A stretch of DNA of 64,000 nt, from NCBI RefSeq assembly GCF_043641665.1, contig NC_092200.1, forward strand, positions 5,551,694 to 5,615,693. Reading direction: 5' to 3'. Position numbers and translations under genes: made by a program. This DNA is from Enoplosus armatus (lineage: Eukaryota; Chordata; Actinopteri; Centrarchiformes; Enoplosidae). The notes beneath the pieces were generated by a model. The model had not been told where the DNA came from. It saw only the letters and a list, made by a program, of their open reading frames with translations, and did no database searches. How positions within the stretch are numbered: position 1 is the stretch's first letter; each line of letters opens with the position of its first letter. Shown here piece by piece: positions 13,691 through 23,285 of the stretch.

Positions 13691-14414
13691 AGCCATTCAG
13701 CTGTTTCGAGTATTATCACGTGATATTGAATGGATGTTATCAGCCTCTTAGATATGAAACCAAAAGTCAAAGTGGACTTAATTAAAGTTTTTAGTTACAT
13801 AATGTCACGTAAAGTCATGTAACGTAATTACTTTAACCCAAGCCGCCATCTTTTTGCAAACCTAACCAAGTAGTTCTGTTGCCTAAACCCAAGTGCGTCT
13901 GTATGAGACGCAGAGGGGCAGCAAGTGACCATGTGAATAGATAATACTACTCGTAGTTTAGCCCGTATCTATGAGGCTGATAACCACTGATAACGGCCAA
14001 TCAATCGGGTGATGACATTCAAAGCGGGTGTCAAAACTTGGCCAAACTACAGTTCAACTGTATGAAAACATTATTCACTTTTGTATATTTAAGAGTTAAA
14101 TAACATCTTGTTTAAAGTTAACATGACGGCGGGTGTCAGTGAAGATGTACTTCAGTTCATCTGACCGTATTAGAGCAATGACTACTCTATGTAGCTGCTG
14201 AGCTGCAGTATATAATGCTACATGCTAAAGTTGTTATGCAGAAATGAAGTGATTGTCCTTGGAGGTCATATTTTATGAATGTGCCATAAGCTGCTACAGT
14301 ATCCCTTCACTGTTTTTCTTGTTAGCCTGTGAACAAAAAGACCCATCAAGCGGCGTGTCACAGGGGAGCAGATAACAGTAGGCCAGGTGAGCGGAGGTCG
14401 GAGCATCCTGATGA

Positions 14415-14448
14415 GGGGTGGGGGGGGTGGGGGGTGAGGGTGGAGGGG
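14415..14448 (+). other. G-quadruplex-type G tract
   Basis: Five runs of 3 to 8 G on the + strand, separated by loops of 1 to 4 nt. It lies about 1.5 kb upstream of the probable first exon and is followed by a short GC-rich patch (14476-14520, containing GGGGCCGGCC). The pattern satisfies the usual G4 rule. Function is not shown. Confidence 0.6.
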
Positions 14449-14622
14449 ATGTAATGGAGGCATGGCGGTTAAATGCCGGGGCCGGCCGTGGGATCCGGAG
14501 GGAGCGGGGCGCGGGCCACATCACCTCAGGCATCTCCTGACCGCGCATGATTGATGGGGAAGAGCTGACGAGCCGGGCTCCCAATGTCACTCTCCAATTA
14601 AATAACTCTCACCGCTGAACTA

Positions 14623-14900
14623 CAGCCTCCCCCCACCCCCTTCGATACACCTCCCTCTTCTCCTCCCTTTCACCTCTCTTTCTATTATCACACACCCCCT
14701 CTCCGTCTGCACTCTGTCTCCCTCTAAGTTGAGTCCTTATTTAGTCCAGCTTTCTATGCTCTCCTTCCTTTTATCTTCTTGGCATAATGCTCCCTTAACG
14801 TCCCTTTCTTTAGCTCCTCTCCCTTTGCCTCCAACATTATTCTTCCTCTTATCCCACTACAGCTCACTGTAGCCTTTTTTTTTTTCTTTTTTACCTGTCC
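14623..14900 (+). repeat. Pyrimidine-rich low-complexity block
   Basis: About 280 bp dominated by C and T on the + strand, ending in an 11-T run near 14877-14887. It is upstream of the probable cdh7 promoter. Nothing else is recognisable in it. Confidence 0.6.
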
Positions 14901-15521
14901 ATTGTCCCGTGTCTCTGATTTCAGCTTCGCTAACTGCTCTTCCAGGTATGACAGACAGAGGCTGCTCTTTCTATTAGTTTGGGTCAGTGCTCCCTTCCTA
15001 AATGACAGAGCAGAGAAGACAAAAGGAGCTGCAAGATTGTAATGTATTCTGTCTCAAACATGCAAATATCACGGAGGAAATCAAACAGAAAGAGATCATC
15101 CGTGGGTGACTAATGATCACGACTGTGTTTAAAGTGAAATGTAATGTTTTCTTATGTGGTAACAGGTGCATATACTGAAAATAAAATGTATGTGAGTGTA
15201 AACCACCTGCTCAAAAAGTTCACACTGTCTGCACAAACAAGGCTTAAAGAGAGAGTGTTATTAACTGGACCATGCTGCATGTTTACTGTCACTAATTAGG
15301 AATGTAACTAATACTGGTTGGTTTCAAAGGTCTGCCAGCGTAGACCTGCAGTAGTTTGGAGATGCCAGCCTCGCGGTGCATTCCTCTGTCACCACAGGAG
15401 CTCCTGTTTGCAGCTAATTAGGTGAAAAACAAATAGAAATGGGAGCCCAGATATCTGTGTGGAAGCGCACTTAAAAAAAGGGGTATTTAAAAAGTCAATT
15501 TGAGAAGAGTGGATTATGCAA

Positions 15522-15537
15522 GGGGGGGGGGGGGGGG
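15522..15537. repeat. Poly-G tract (16 G)
   Basis: Run of 16 G about 400 bp upstream of the probable exon 1. Length is uncertain for technical reasons. Confidence 0.9.
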
Positions 15538-15829
15538 CAATGATGGAGAGATGTCCAATTGAAGCTTGAACGAGAATTTAGCAGAGGCTACACGATGTAA
15601 CTCTCTTTTACTCGAACACGTGGCATGCAGGATTTAATTATTTCGCAATTCTCATTGGTTGAAGGTGTCAAGAATTTTGTATTGATTTCTTTTCACCAGC
15701 GAGGCAGTCATTTAGCAGCACACAAGCCATCTGCTGCCAAAAACTTGGCAGGTTTGAAAATTCGGCTCTTCTTTCCCTTTGCCAAAGCGCTGCGTGTGTT
15801 TCTGGCTCCCTCCTCGCCAACTTATTTTT

Positions 15830-15960
15830 GGTCAAACTATTTCGATAGGCTCTCTCCTCTCTCTCCACTCCAGCCAGCGAGGATCTTGGCTCAGATGAGA
15901 GCGTTTCCTGTCTCGTCCGGTGTTCCGACTCCTCGCTGCTGCGCGTCCCCCCTGTTGCCT
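15830..15960 (+). promoter_or_regulatory. Probable core promoter region of the cadherin gene
   Basis: The segment just upstream of the probable 5' UTR is relatively rich in CpG compared with the surrounding AT-rich DNA, for example around TCCGGTGTTCCGACTCCTCG near 15916. It has CT-rich initiator-like stretches. I see no convincing TATA box, which would suit a CpG-type promoter. The placement is inferred from the downstream donor site and composition and is not seen directly. Confidence 0.3.
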
Positions 15961-16038
15961 ATGTAAGAGAGAGATAGATACATACCCAAAACCCTGCAGC
16001 TGGGGTTCCCTGCACAGAGGCGGCACTGCGCAGGATAC

Positions 16039-16099
16039 AGAGAGAGAGAGGGAGGGAGAGAGAGGGAGGGAGAGAGAGAGAGGGAGGGAGAGAGAGAGA
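16039..16099 (+). repeat. GA-rich purine tract in probable 5' UTR
   Basis: 61 nt of uninterrupted purine made of (GA)n and GGGA units. The long minus-strand reading frame across it (serine-leucine repeats) is an artefact of this tract. It may vary in length between alleles. Confidence 0.9.
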
Positions 16100-16206
16100 C
16101 CGGGGATCAGACGTGCCACATCCCTGCGCCAAGGGTGAGAGCATTTACGCGCGATCCAGTGGCCGATCTCCAGCAGCCCTGCTCTGCCATCGGGACTAAT
16201 TTCATC

Positions 16207-16239
16207 ATGACAACTTTTAAACTCTTTATTTTGACCTAA
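16207..16239 (+). promoter_or_regulatory. Short upstream ORF in probable 5' UTR
   Basis: ATG at 16207 opens a 10-codon frame (MTTFKLFILT) closed by TAA at 16237-16239, about 100 nt before the exon 1 donor. If exon 1 is transcribed as proposed, ribosomes scanning from the cap would meet it before the cadherin start, so it could lower or regulate translation. An ATG-TAA start-stop pair also lies at 15961-15966 and counts only if transcription begins upstream of it. Confidence 0.4.
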
Positions 16240-16538
16240 GCTGCTTTCCTCCGTGTGGTGCGTGGAGAGGAAAAAACCCACAACTTTTACCAGCAGACAC
16301 CATCTGTGCGGCGGGGAAGTTATTCCGTCTTCTTCTGGTGAGTAACGATTTCAAAGCGCAGTGAGGACAATCATGTGTCGAGCTTTTCTTTTTTTTTTTA
16401 TCCTTTTTTAAAATATTTCTTCATTCCCACAATGCATCTCAGCTCATTCATGGTCTGCTTATGTAGCCTATTCCGTGCATTTTAGTCCCGTCGCTTTAAT
16501 TAGTATTCCGTGGACACAGGTTTCCTGCGGCGGTCTCT

Positions 16539-16560
16539 CCCCCCCCCCCCCCCCCCCCCC
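16539..16560. repeat. Poly-C tract (22 C)
   Basis: A run of 22 C, the longest homopolymer in the window, about 200 bp after the exon 1 donor. Its length is the base call most likely to be wrong here. Confidence 0.9.
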
Positions 16561-19500
16561 GTGCTGCCTGATCCCCATAACGTGTTTGTTTGCCACCTTC
16601 CTCTGTCCTCTTCCTCTTTCATTATTTCTCTAAACCCTGAAGTTGTTGAGCTGTTTAATCGACCTGTGTTAATGACGCGAGCTGGGGTTTTTATTGGACA
16701 GACGTCTCATCGATTCGGGAACAGGTGCTCCCTGCGAACTTTTCCTGCATGGCGCAGGTGTTGACAGCTAATGCGCAGTGATTGATACTTAACGGGGGGG
16801 GGGTCGGGGCAGTCAGGTCACAGAGGTGCGAGGGGCTACCTGCTGATTTACACCTGAAAGGAGTCCATGTCAAAGATTACAGAAGTGAGCAGCAAAATCT
16901 CTTTTTTTGTGAGTGTGGAAACTGGAAAAACTGCAAGCAGGGTAAAAAAAAAAAAAAACTCAAATTCAATCAAATTAAGATTGTTTTTATTAAAAGATCA
17001 GCTCTGTTCCAGGTTAATATACCTCGACATGTTTCAAGGAAATTCACGAGAGTAATAACTGCAGTGAGAATGACTGGAAGCAGAGATTGGCAGAATGTTT
17101 CGCTTGTTTAAGGACAAAAAAAATGGATCGATACGCAATAAAATGACTTATAAAGATGGTTATTTTGGAGCAAAATGCATCAAATTATATGAGATCTCTG
17201 ACCGTGCAGAGTGATAAACTGTGCTCTGGTTGCCTGTAAGCCCCACAGTCACCACAGTGAGTGGAGTGTGCAGTATGATATAGTATTTTGCACAACATCA
17301 GCAGCATTTATAAATTATATCATCATGTCACTGTGAGGACAGGAAGGGATATTTATGTGTCTGGGAATGTGTGGAACTTAAGGTCTCAGTTGAGGGACTT
17401 TATAAAAACATGATTCTTACATTAAACACTTAGTTTTGGCTTTTATCACAGAAATGTCGTTTAAAACGAGTGACTGGCTCAAGAAAGGAGTCTTTCAGTG
17501 TTCAGCCTTCTTCGTCTATCAATTATCCACTTGCTGTTTGGTGGACAGATGGCGCTTCATTCTGCAACTCTAGAGTGATTTAACAAAAAGAAAAGGCAAA
17601 TTTCTGTCTTTGTTAAGATGCTTCATGTGTACTTCTATTAAAGTCTTTACAGATGTTGCATTGTGTCTTTTCCATGCAGCGTGTGAAGCGTACACAGTGT
17701 CAGTCAGCTTCAAATCTACTAGCGAAGGATGCGAGATGAATTTAAATGAATGAGAGATGAGGTGTCTGCGAGTGGAGAGACCACCCTTCAACCCGGAGGA
17801 CTCGGGTTCAAGCTCCTGCGTCAGCATGACTCTGGTCTGAATGTACTGTCAGTGTCCTTGAAGACCCACCAGCTCCAGGGTCTCTCTGCAGCTGACCCCG
17901 AGCTCTGATTTCCCCAGAAAGACACAAACAAAGAGGGAAGGTCCGGGAAAAATCAATGAACATGTGCCACATTATTATTATTTATATGAAAACTGCTCAC
18001 ATGCTGCCTTCTGTGAATCAGAAACAGAACTTGAAAATGTCCCTAAAATGCTTCAAAACAACAAAATCTTCAAGCTGGTTTCCTTCAGCAGATGATTCAA
18101 AATTAAGGAGAATGCTTCAAACTTAAAACGACGCCACAAACAGCCTTTATGAAGCATCTCAAACTGTAATTAACTTAAGTTCTCAGCCGCTTGCGCCGTG
18201 TATTCTGGCCCATGAGCGAACGTACACAATGATTGAGGAGAATATGGATCGGAGGAAGCGTGTGATTGGTTACTGAGCGCTGTAGCACTGGTAATCCTGT
18301 TGTGAGACTGGCAAATGGGATTAGAACAGTGTGTGTAAGAGAAACACAGCCGGGGGATGACTGGGAGGCTTTACATTCACGGCTTTATCTCACATTTTCA
18401 CTTAATTTAGCCTCATCACTTTGACACTGCCCAACAATGAGTCTGCTTCCATGGAGCCTTTTGAAAGGCTGGTGTTGCTACAGTGGGTCTGTCGGGAGAC
18501 GATAGTTTGTGCTGATATTTGAATATTTTCAAATGATAAGAAAAAAAAAAGGCACCAGTTTGATTTTCTCTGCAGGGTGGAAAACCAACTGAAGCATTTA
18601 GAGCATTTGGCACTAAAACATTGCCAGTGCTTTAAGGCAGAAGCTGCCTTTAAATGAAGAATAATAGACAGTTTGATATCTGGTAGTTAAAGCACAGTGC
18701 CTCTGCTTTTTCACATTCGTGCCAGTCCTCGAGTTTTTTGCCCTTCTCCTTGACATTTCTTTCCTGGTTTTTGGCTCCACAGTCAGTCATCGTACTCGCA
18801 GACATCAGGCTCGGTTTTCCTTTACAGTATGACAAACAACTTCCACCGAGTGAGATAATCCATCACAGTCGACACGACGCCTTCATTTGGTGTTCGCCCC
18901 AAAGTTTTCTTTCCCCGGCTCCGTTGTCACTTCATTGTGCCCGATCATTGAGTCGAGTTGTTTTCATATCAGCGCTGCGCCGCGTTACGTTACGCTTCGC
19001 TCACTGTCAATCACCTGACATCAACAGGAAGAAATGGAAGTCCTCACGAGAAAATAGTCTCTTGTCACGTCCATCTCTTTGCATTGGTGTCTTTACTTGA
19101 GTAGCAGTTCATTTCAAGCCAGATTTGACGTTGACAATTAAAATGTATAGAAAAAAATTGATTTCTCTGCAGCATGAATTGCTTAATAATTTGTACAAAT
19201 CAACTACAGAGTAAACTCATTTAATAACAAGCCAATATCAGCCGTATTGATCTCACTGCTGCACCCACAGCTACATTAGTGCTATCTCCAGTCTGTGTCT
19301 GACTGCCGTGTCTTCTGGTGTTCAGGGTTTTAGCGAAATGAGAGGCATTAACACGGCCGCTCGGCTCAAACTGACCCAGCGCCGATTCTCTCTCCCACGA
19401 CGCCACCGCTGCAACCTGCCTTCACAACTTGTGCTGCCCTGCAGCCAGATCTGCTCCACTTTCCCCCTCCACCATTAAATTGTCATGCAGGCGGCGGTGA

Positions 19501-20995
19501 CTTTGAATGTGCGTGCGTTTGTCAGCGCACGTCCATGTGTGTAGTGTGTAGGGTTATTGTATTGTAGTTCACATTAAAAAGCACAAGATCAGGATGATTG
19601 TGTCTACAGCTTCATGGCTGTCTTGGATAAAGTTTTGCCTTTCTGCACTTTGAGCAAGAGGAGAAAAACAAGATGCTGCCATTAACATTTAAAAGTGAGA
19701 CATTTTTAAGATAAACCCTCATCAGTTCAGGATGCTTCTCACAAACATCTAGGTGTCTGCAGAAGTGACAGTCATGCTGTTGTGATCTATTTCCGTGTTA
19801 ATTATTAACACTGGATAATGACTTTGCAAAGTACAACAAATCACTTCCACAGGATGTGTTGTGTGCTGTTTTTATTTTGCTAGAGGGGGGTGAACAGAGA
19901 GGAAGTAAAATGAGAACTGGAGAATCTGTGTGGGAAGAAAGAGGTCACTTTATGCCAAAGCAATTACCTTCCTCATCCAGGGCCCTGCCAATACTCAGCG
20001 TAGAGGAGGGAGAAAGAGAGGTCAGCAAGGAAATAAATATACGTGCGGTCAAGCTCTCAGTTTTCTAAACGTCTGCTTTCAGAAGACCTCCTGAAGCTTA
20101 AATGGCATTTCTGAGTCAGTATCATCTCAACATATTGCATAAATTTGCCAGCGAGCTCGGCTTCACTGGCTTCATGTGCTCTTCCATCAAAATATTTATA
20201 GAGGGAATTAGTTGAAGTCATTGTTACGTGTCAAATCAGACAGATAATACTAGCAATATTATGAAGTTTATGTAATTGCTCAACTACTCAGGACTGCCAG
20301 GGTGTGTTTTGACACAAAGAACATTATCTGTCAGGAGCGGATGCTTTTCTCTGCTTTGACAAGTCTTCATGTCCTGGCATCTTGGGGGATCTGTCACGGC
20401 ATGACGACGGCAGGGAGACAGATCCCCCTTGCGTGTGCTCAGGCCGGCAAACAGACTGCTCAGGAGTAGAGGTCAGGAGCGCTCGGGCCATCATGCTGCT
20501 GACAGCTCAGATTTATTTTTAATCCCGGTGATGAGAGCTCGCCACACAGATCATGTGGCTTGTTAGCGTTGAGTGGCGAGCCCCGCCACCATTACGCCAT
20601 GATCTTATACAAAGAAAATGTGACAAAATAATGACCTTGGTGAGGTAAAAGCCCAGATAATTGGGAGCCAGCTGAATGGCGTTTGATTGTTATTCCACGA
20701 AGCCTCTGTTGTTTCATCCGCTGTGAAATCTTTTTGCCTATATGCATTGAGAAGCCAGGTCATTCCCCCCCTCCGTCTTTCCCTTATTAACATTTTGACC
20801 TCACCCAATCTTTCTGTGGCATGTGTGTAGGTGAGTGTGTGTATGTGAAGGGCGTTATGTTGATTGTATGTACCATATTTACTGTCTATTCATTTTTGAC
20901 CAATTTCTTTATGATTGGTGAAAAATGTCATTATCATTGCATCAGCAAGCACATTACTTGCTGTCTAAAGTGACTGCGGTCACAGAGGCAATTTT

Positions 20996-21079
20996 GCTGA
21001 CGGTACTTTCTCTCTTTTCTCCTCTATGTCTTTGTCTCTCTCTCTTTTTTCCCCTCCCTCTCTCTCTCTCTGTCCTGAT
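20996..21079 (+). repeat. CT-rich low-complexity tract
   Basis: About 80 bp of C/T with (TC)n units, ending with GATAG at 21081. It could act as a polypyrimidine tract for a cryptic or alternative acceptor, but no supporting exon is evident. Confidence 0.6.
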
Positions 21080-21416
21080 AGGTGCCAATTATACAGCCTG
21101 TGTGCTGAGGCCTGCCCGGTCGCCACTGACCCTGTTAGCCAGCTTTAATGTCAACTCCCTGGCTCCAAAGTGGAGGGAATTACCCCACTTTTAGTCTCCA
21201 ATCAGGAAAAAAAGAAGAGCAACACAGCAAAATGCAGAGCTTGACACTTTCTCAACCCATGTGCTCTTTTCAGGGTCTGACTGCTCTTGCTTTCTGGTGA
21301 AGCACAGGGTCAGGACTGTGTGGATAAAACCCTGAGGGTTTTGACATTTCAGCCTCACTGTCTTTTTTTAGTTTTTGCTCCTCTTCTGGCCTCGGTGCTT
21401 TTTGGAGGCAGCCCAG

Positions 21417-21653
21417 ATGATGTGGTGGTGTTGCTCAGACATATGCAGAGCCCTGGCTCTCCTGGCACTCCTGTGTCCCTTGCGGGAGAGGGGCTGCTGT
21501 GGGCTGAATCCCAGCTCTGGGGATCTGGAGAAGTCCCCACACTCTGATCCAGACCCCTGGGAGGTCCTGCACAGACACAAACGCAGCTGGGTATGGAACC
21601 AGTTCTTCGTATTGGAGGAGTACACGGGGAATGAACCACTCTACGTTGGCAAG
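21417..21653 (+). CDS. cdh7: cdh7-like cadherin, coding exon 1: signal peptide, prodomain, start of EC1
   Basis: Encodes residues 1-79 of a type II cadherin. Residues 1 to about 27 form a signal peptide with a Trp/Cys-rich start and a leucine/alanine core ([10 protein letters not shown], 11-20). Residues 28-56 form a short prodomain ending in the furin motif RHKR (53-56). The mature protein starts [13 protein letters not shown] (57-69). Trp58 and Trp60 are the paired tryptophans of the type II strand swap, and Glu67 corresponds to the Glu11 calcium ligand. The exon ends AAG|GTAAGC at 21653 in phase 0. Two ATGs stand in tandem (21417, 21420); I use the first. An in-frame TAG at 21369-21371, overlapping the acceptor, rules out an upstream start in this frame. 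The mature N terminus is typical of the family. The signal region is poorly conserved, so it gives no paralogue information. Confidence 0.9.
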
Positions 21654-22324
21654 GTAAGCGATCTGTGACTGTTAATGGATCAGCATCAGCACGGTTTAAC
21701 AGTGTGTTGTTAGATGAACATAAATAAACAGTTTAAACGTGACTGTCTGTCTCTGGTTAAAAAAAACTTGTGATAAACACGCATCCTCACACACCCTACT
21801 TTTGCAGATCTAGCACCAGGTTTAGTGCACCTGCACAGTAATACACATATCAATAACTTCTTACTGTAATGACCTGCAAAATCTGGGACACAGCAGTGTT
21901 TTACAGAGTTGTACATATTCCCAATGCCCTATATAAAATGTTAAACAAATGAAAAGACAGAACACAGACAGTGTAGGAGGGTGTTGTGCATTTTATTCCA
22001 GCCAGGCTGAAGTATGTACTTGTGCAAATGTGCAGTTTCTTGTTTAGAGTCCGGTGTGCGACGTGACAAGGTAATTTGCATCGTAATCAGCCCCCAGAAA
22101 AGGTATATATTTCTCAAATGTGTCTTTGTACAGTAGGTGTTCTGCCAAGGTACAAGATAGATCAAAGTAATGCATGTTTTGACAGATAAATAAGTACGAA
22201 ATCCTCCCAATCACACAAATGGCATTGTTAACGCGAGGGTACACCGACAAAGTGACTAATCTGACATTTATGAGACACGGTAACACTGCTTTTCTATTGT
22301 GGATCACATTTCCTCAGGTGAAAC

Positions 22325-22490
22325 TGTATGCAGACCAGTGGAAGAAGTATTCATATACTTAACTCAAATACAAGTAGGAATACCACAGTTTGAAAATATT
22401 AAATTACAAGTAAATGTCCTGCATTCAAATTTGTATTTTTTAAAAGGAAACTGCGTTAACAAAATGTACTTCAGTAGCTAAAGTGAACAC
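22325..22490 (+). repeat. Dispersed repeat (GGAAGAAGTATTCATAT start), 5' part
   Basis: Reads GTGGAAGAAGTATTCATATA, then ATTACAAGTAAATGTCCTGC and ATTCAAATTTGTATTTTTTA. I recognise this as the start of a very common teleost interspersed repeat that ends in CTTTCCACCACTG-type sequence. The end of such an element lies at 23020-23285, so the copy appears to have been split. Confidence 0.6.
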
Positions 22491-22775
22491 ACCTGTAACA
22501 CTTTATTATAACCCCTCTATTTAGCATTTATAAGCACTTAATACATTTATAACGCACTATAATGTAGTCATAAGCAGATATGGGGGCATTTACATACTTA
22601 CATTCTACACTGGCATATAAACAGTTAATAAATGCTTTATAACACTCAGGATTTATTTATGTGTAATCATACACCCACAATATACAGTGTTATCAAGCCG
22701 TCATTAAATGTTTATACACCAGTTATGGATGCGTTATAAGATCAGTCATTATTGCTGATGAAAACATTAATAAAC
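22491..22775. repeat. Dispersed TTATAA-rich repeat inserted in the preceding element
   Basis: Contains CTGTAACACTTTATTATAAC at the left end and repeated ATTTATAA, GCATTTATAAGCACTTAATA and TTATAACACTC motifs. I recognise this texture from an AT-rich teleost repeat. Limits are approximate. Confidence 0.4.
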
Positions 22776-22785
22776 AAAACAATGT

Positions 22786-22930
22786 AAGGTTCAAGGTTCA
22801 ACTTTATTGTCATTTAAATGTACATTTAGATTTCTAACTGAGCCGCGCCCACTTTAAACCAGTGACAAGAACACAGAGAAAGTCATAAACACAGAAATCT
22901 TTCACGTGAATAAACCAAAACTGTTCTAAA
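22786..22930. repeat. Dispersed repeat (AAGGTTCAAGGTTCAACTTT start)
   Basis: Begins AAGGTTCAAGGTTCAACTTT at about 22787, then ATTGTCATTTAAATGTACAT. It is a recurrent teleost repeat start as far as I recall, and it sits between the two halves of another repeat. Confidence 0.4.
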
Positions 22931-23019
22931 TGTGGCTGAAAATATCATGTTTATACAAGATCCCATCGTTCATAGTAAGAAGCTAATTGAGAATATATGT
23001 TTTTTCTTTATCAAGTAAA

Positions 23020-23285
23020 ATACTAGCACAACTACCTCAAAATGTACTTGTATATGTATATATAATGTATGTATGTATAATGTATAATATGATTGTATTT
23101 AGTTACCGTCCACCACTACAAGTAACTATAGCTGTCAAATAAATGTAATGTAAAAATCTTTTTCTCCCTTCTAAAATGTAGTGGAGTAGAAGTATAAAGT
23201 AACATAAACTGGAAATACTCAAGTAAAATACAGGCACAAGTACCACAAAAATTGTATTGTAGAATAATTGGTTTACTTCACAATG
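23020..23285 (+). repeat. Dispersed repeat, 3' part (AGTACTT-rich)
   Basis: Contains GTAGTGGAGTAGAAGTATAA, GGAAATACTCAAGTAAAATA and TTAGTTACCGTCCACCACTA. These belong to the same repeat whose beginning is at 22325-22490. Internal order is disturbed and a TATA/TGTA-rich expansion (23049-23095) interrupts it. Confidence 0.55.

Larger units (their letters stand above)
1..15929. other. Upstream intergenic region, no gene recognised
   Basis: About 15.9 kb upstream of the probable first exon. ORFs on both strands are short and match no protein family I recognise, and no tRNA or rRNA is visible. The parts that can be named are a foldback element (1321-1920), a 102-bp direct repeat pair (3861 and 4753), diverged dispersed repeats (10255-10450, 10550-10800, 13060-13690), homopolymers at 6829 and 15522, a G-rich block at 14415 and a pyrimidine-rich block at 14623-14900. 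A diverged GCTAGC-rich stretch at about 9570-10250 resembles other old teleost repeats but I cannot name it. The remainder (1-1320, 1921-3860, 4855-9570, 10801-13060, 14900-15900) shows nothing I can assign, apart from a candidate conserved element near 11.7-12.3 kb. Confidence 0.6.
15930..16337 (+). other. cdh7: Probable non-coding exon 1 (5' UTR) of cdh7-like gene
   Basis: A consensus donor, TTCTG|GTGAGT, lies at 16337/16338 directly after a CpG-bearing, GA-tract-containing segment. Classical cadherin genes of type II commonly start with a non-coding exon, and the coding exon at 21417 needs an upstream leader exon. The acceptor just before the coding exon (21371, or alternatively 21352) is the natural partner. 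The 5' end of the exon is a guess from composition and the transcription start is not visible. An alternative is that this donor is a decoy and the true leader lies elsewhere in the upstream 20 kb. Confidence 0.5.
16338..21371 (+). other. cdh7: Intron 1 of cdh7-like gene (probable)
   Basis: About 5.0 kb from the GTGAGT donor to the TTTTTTAG acceptor at 21371; an alternative acceptor, TTTCAG, is at 21352. It contains a 22-nt poly-C tract (16539), a 10-nt poly-G tract (16794), short A runs and a CT-rich tract ending in AG at 21081. No other gene, RNA or recognisable transposable element is visible. A pyrimidine tract plus AG at 21081 and a CAG at 21273 could mark alternative 5' UTR exons, but this is unproven. 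Confidence 0.45.

Noticed and set aside
15832..16281. 149-codon minus-strand frame with SLSLPLSLSL repeats
   Set aside because: It is the antisense reading of the GA tract and CpG-rich leader. Low complexity alone keeps it open.
17795..17815. tRNA B-box-like CGGGTTCAAGCTCC, possible SINE head
   Set aside because: No matching A box at the right distance and no SINE body or tail follows.
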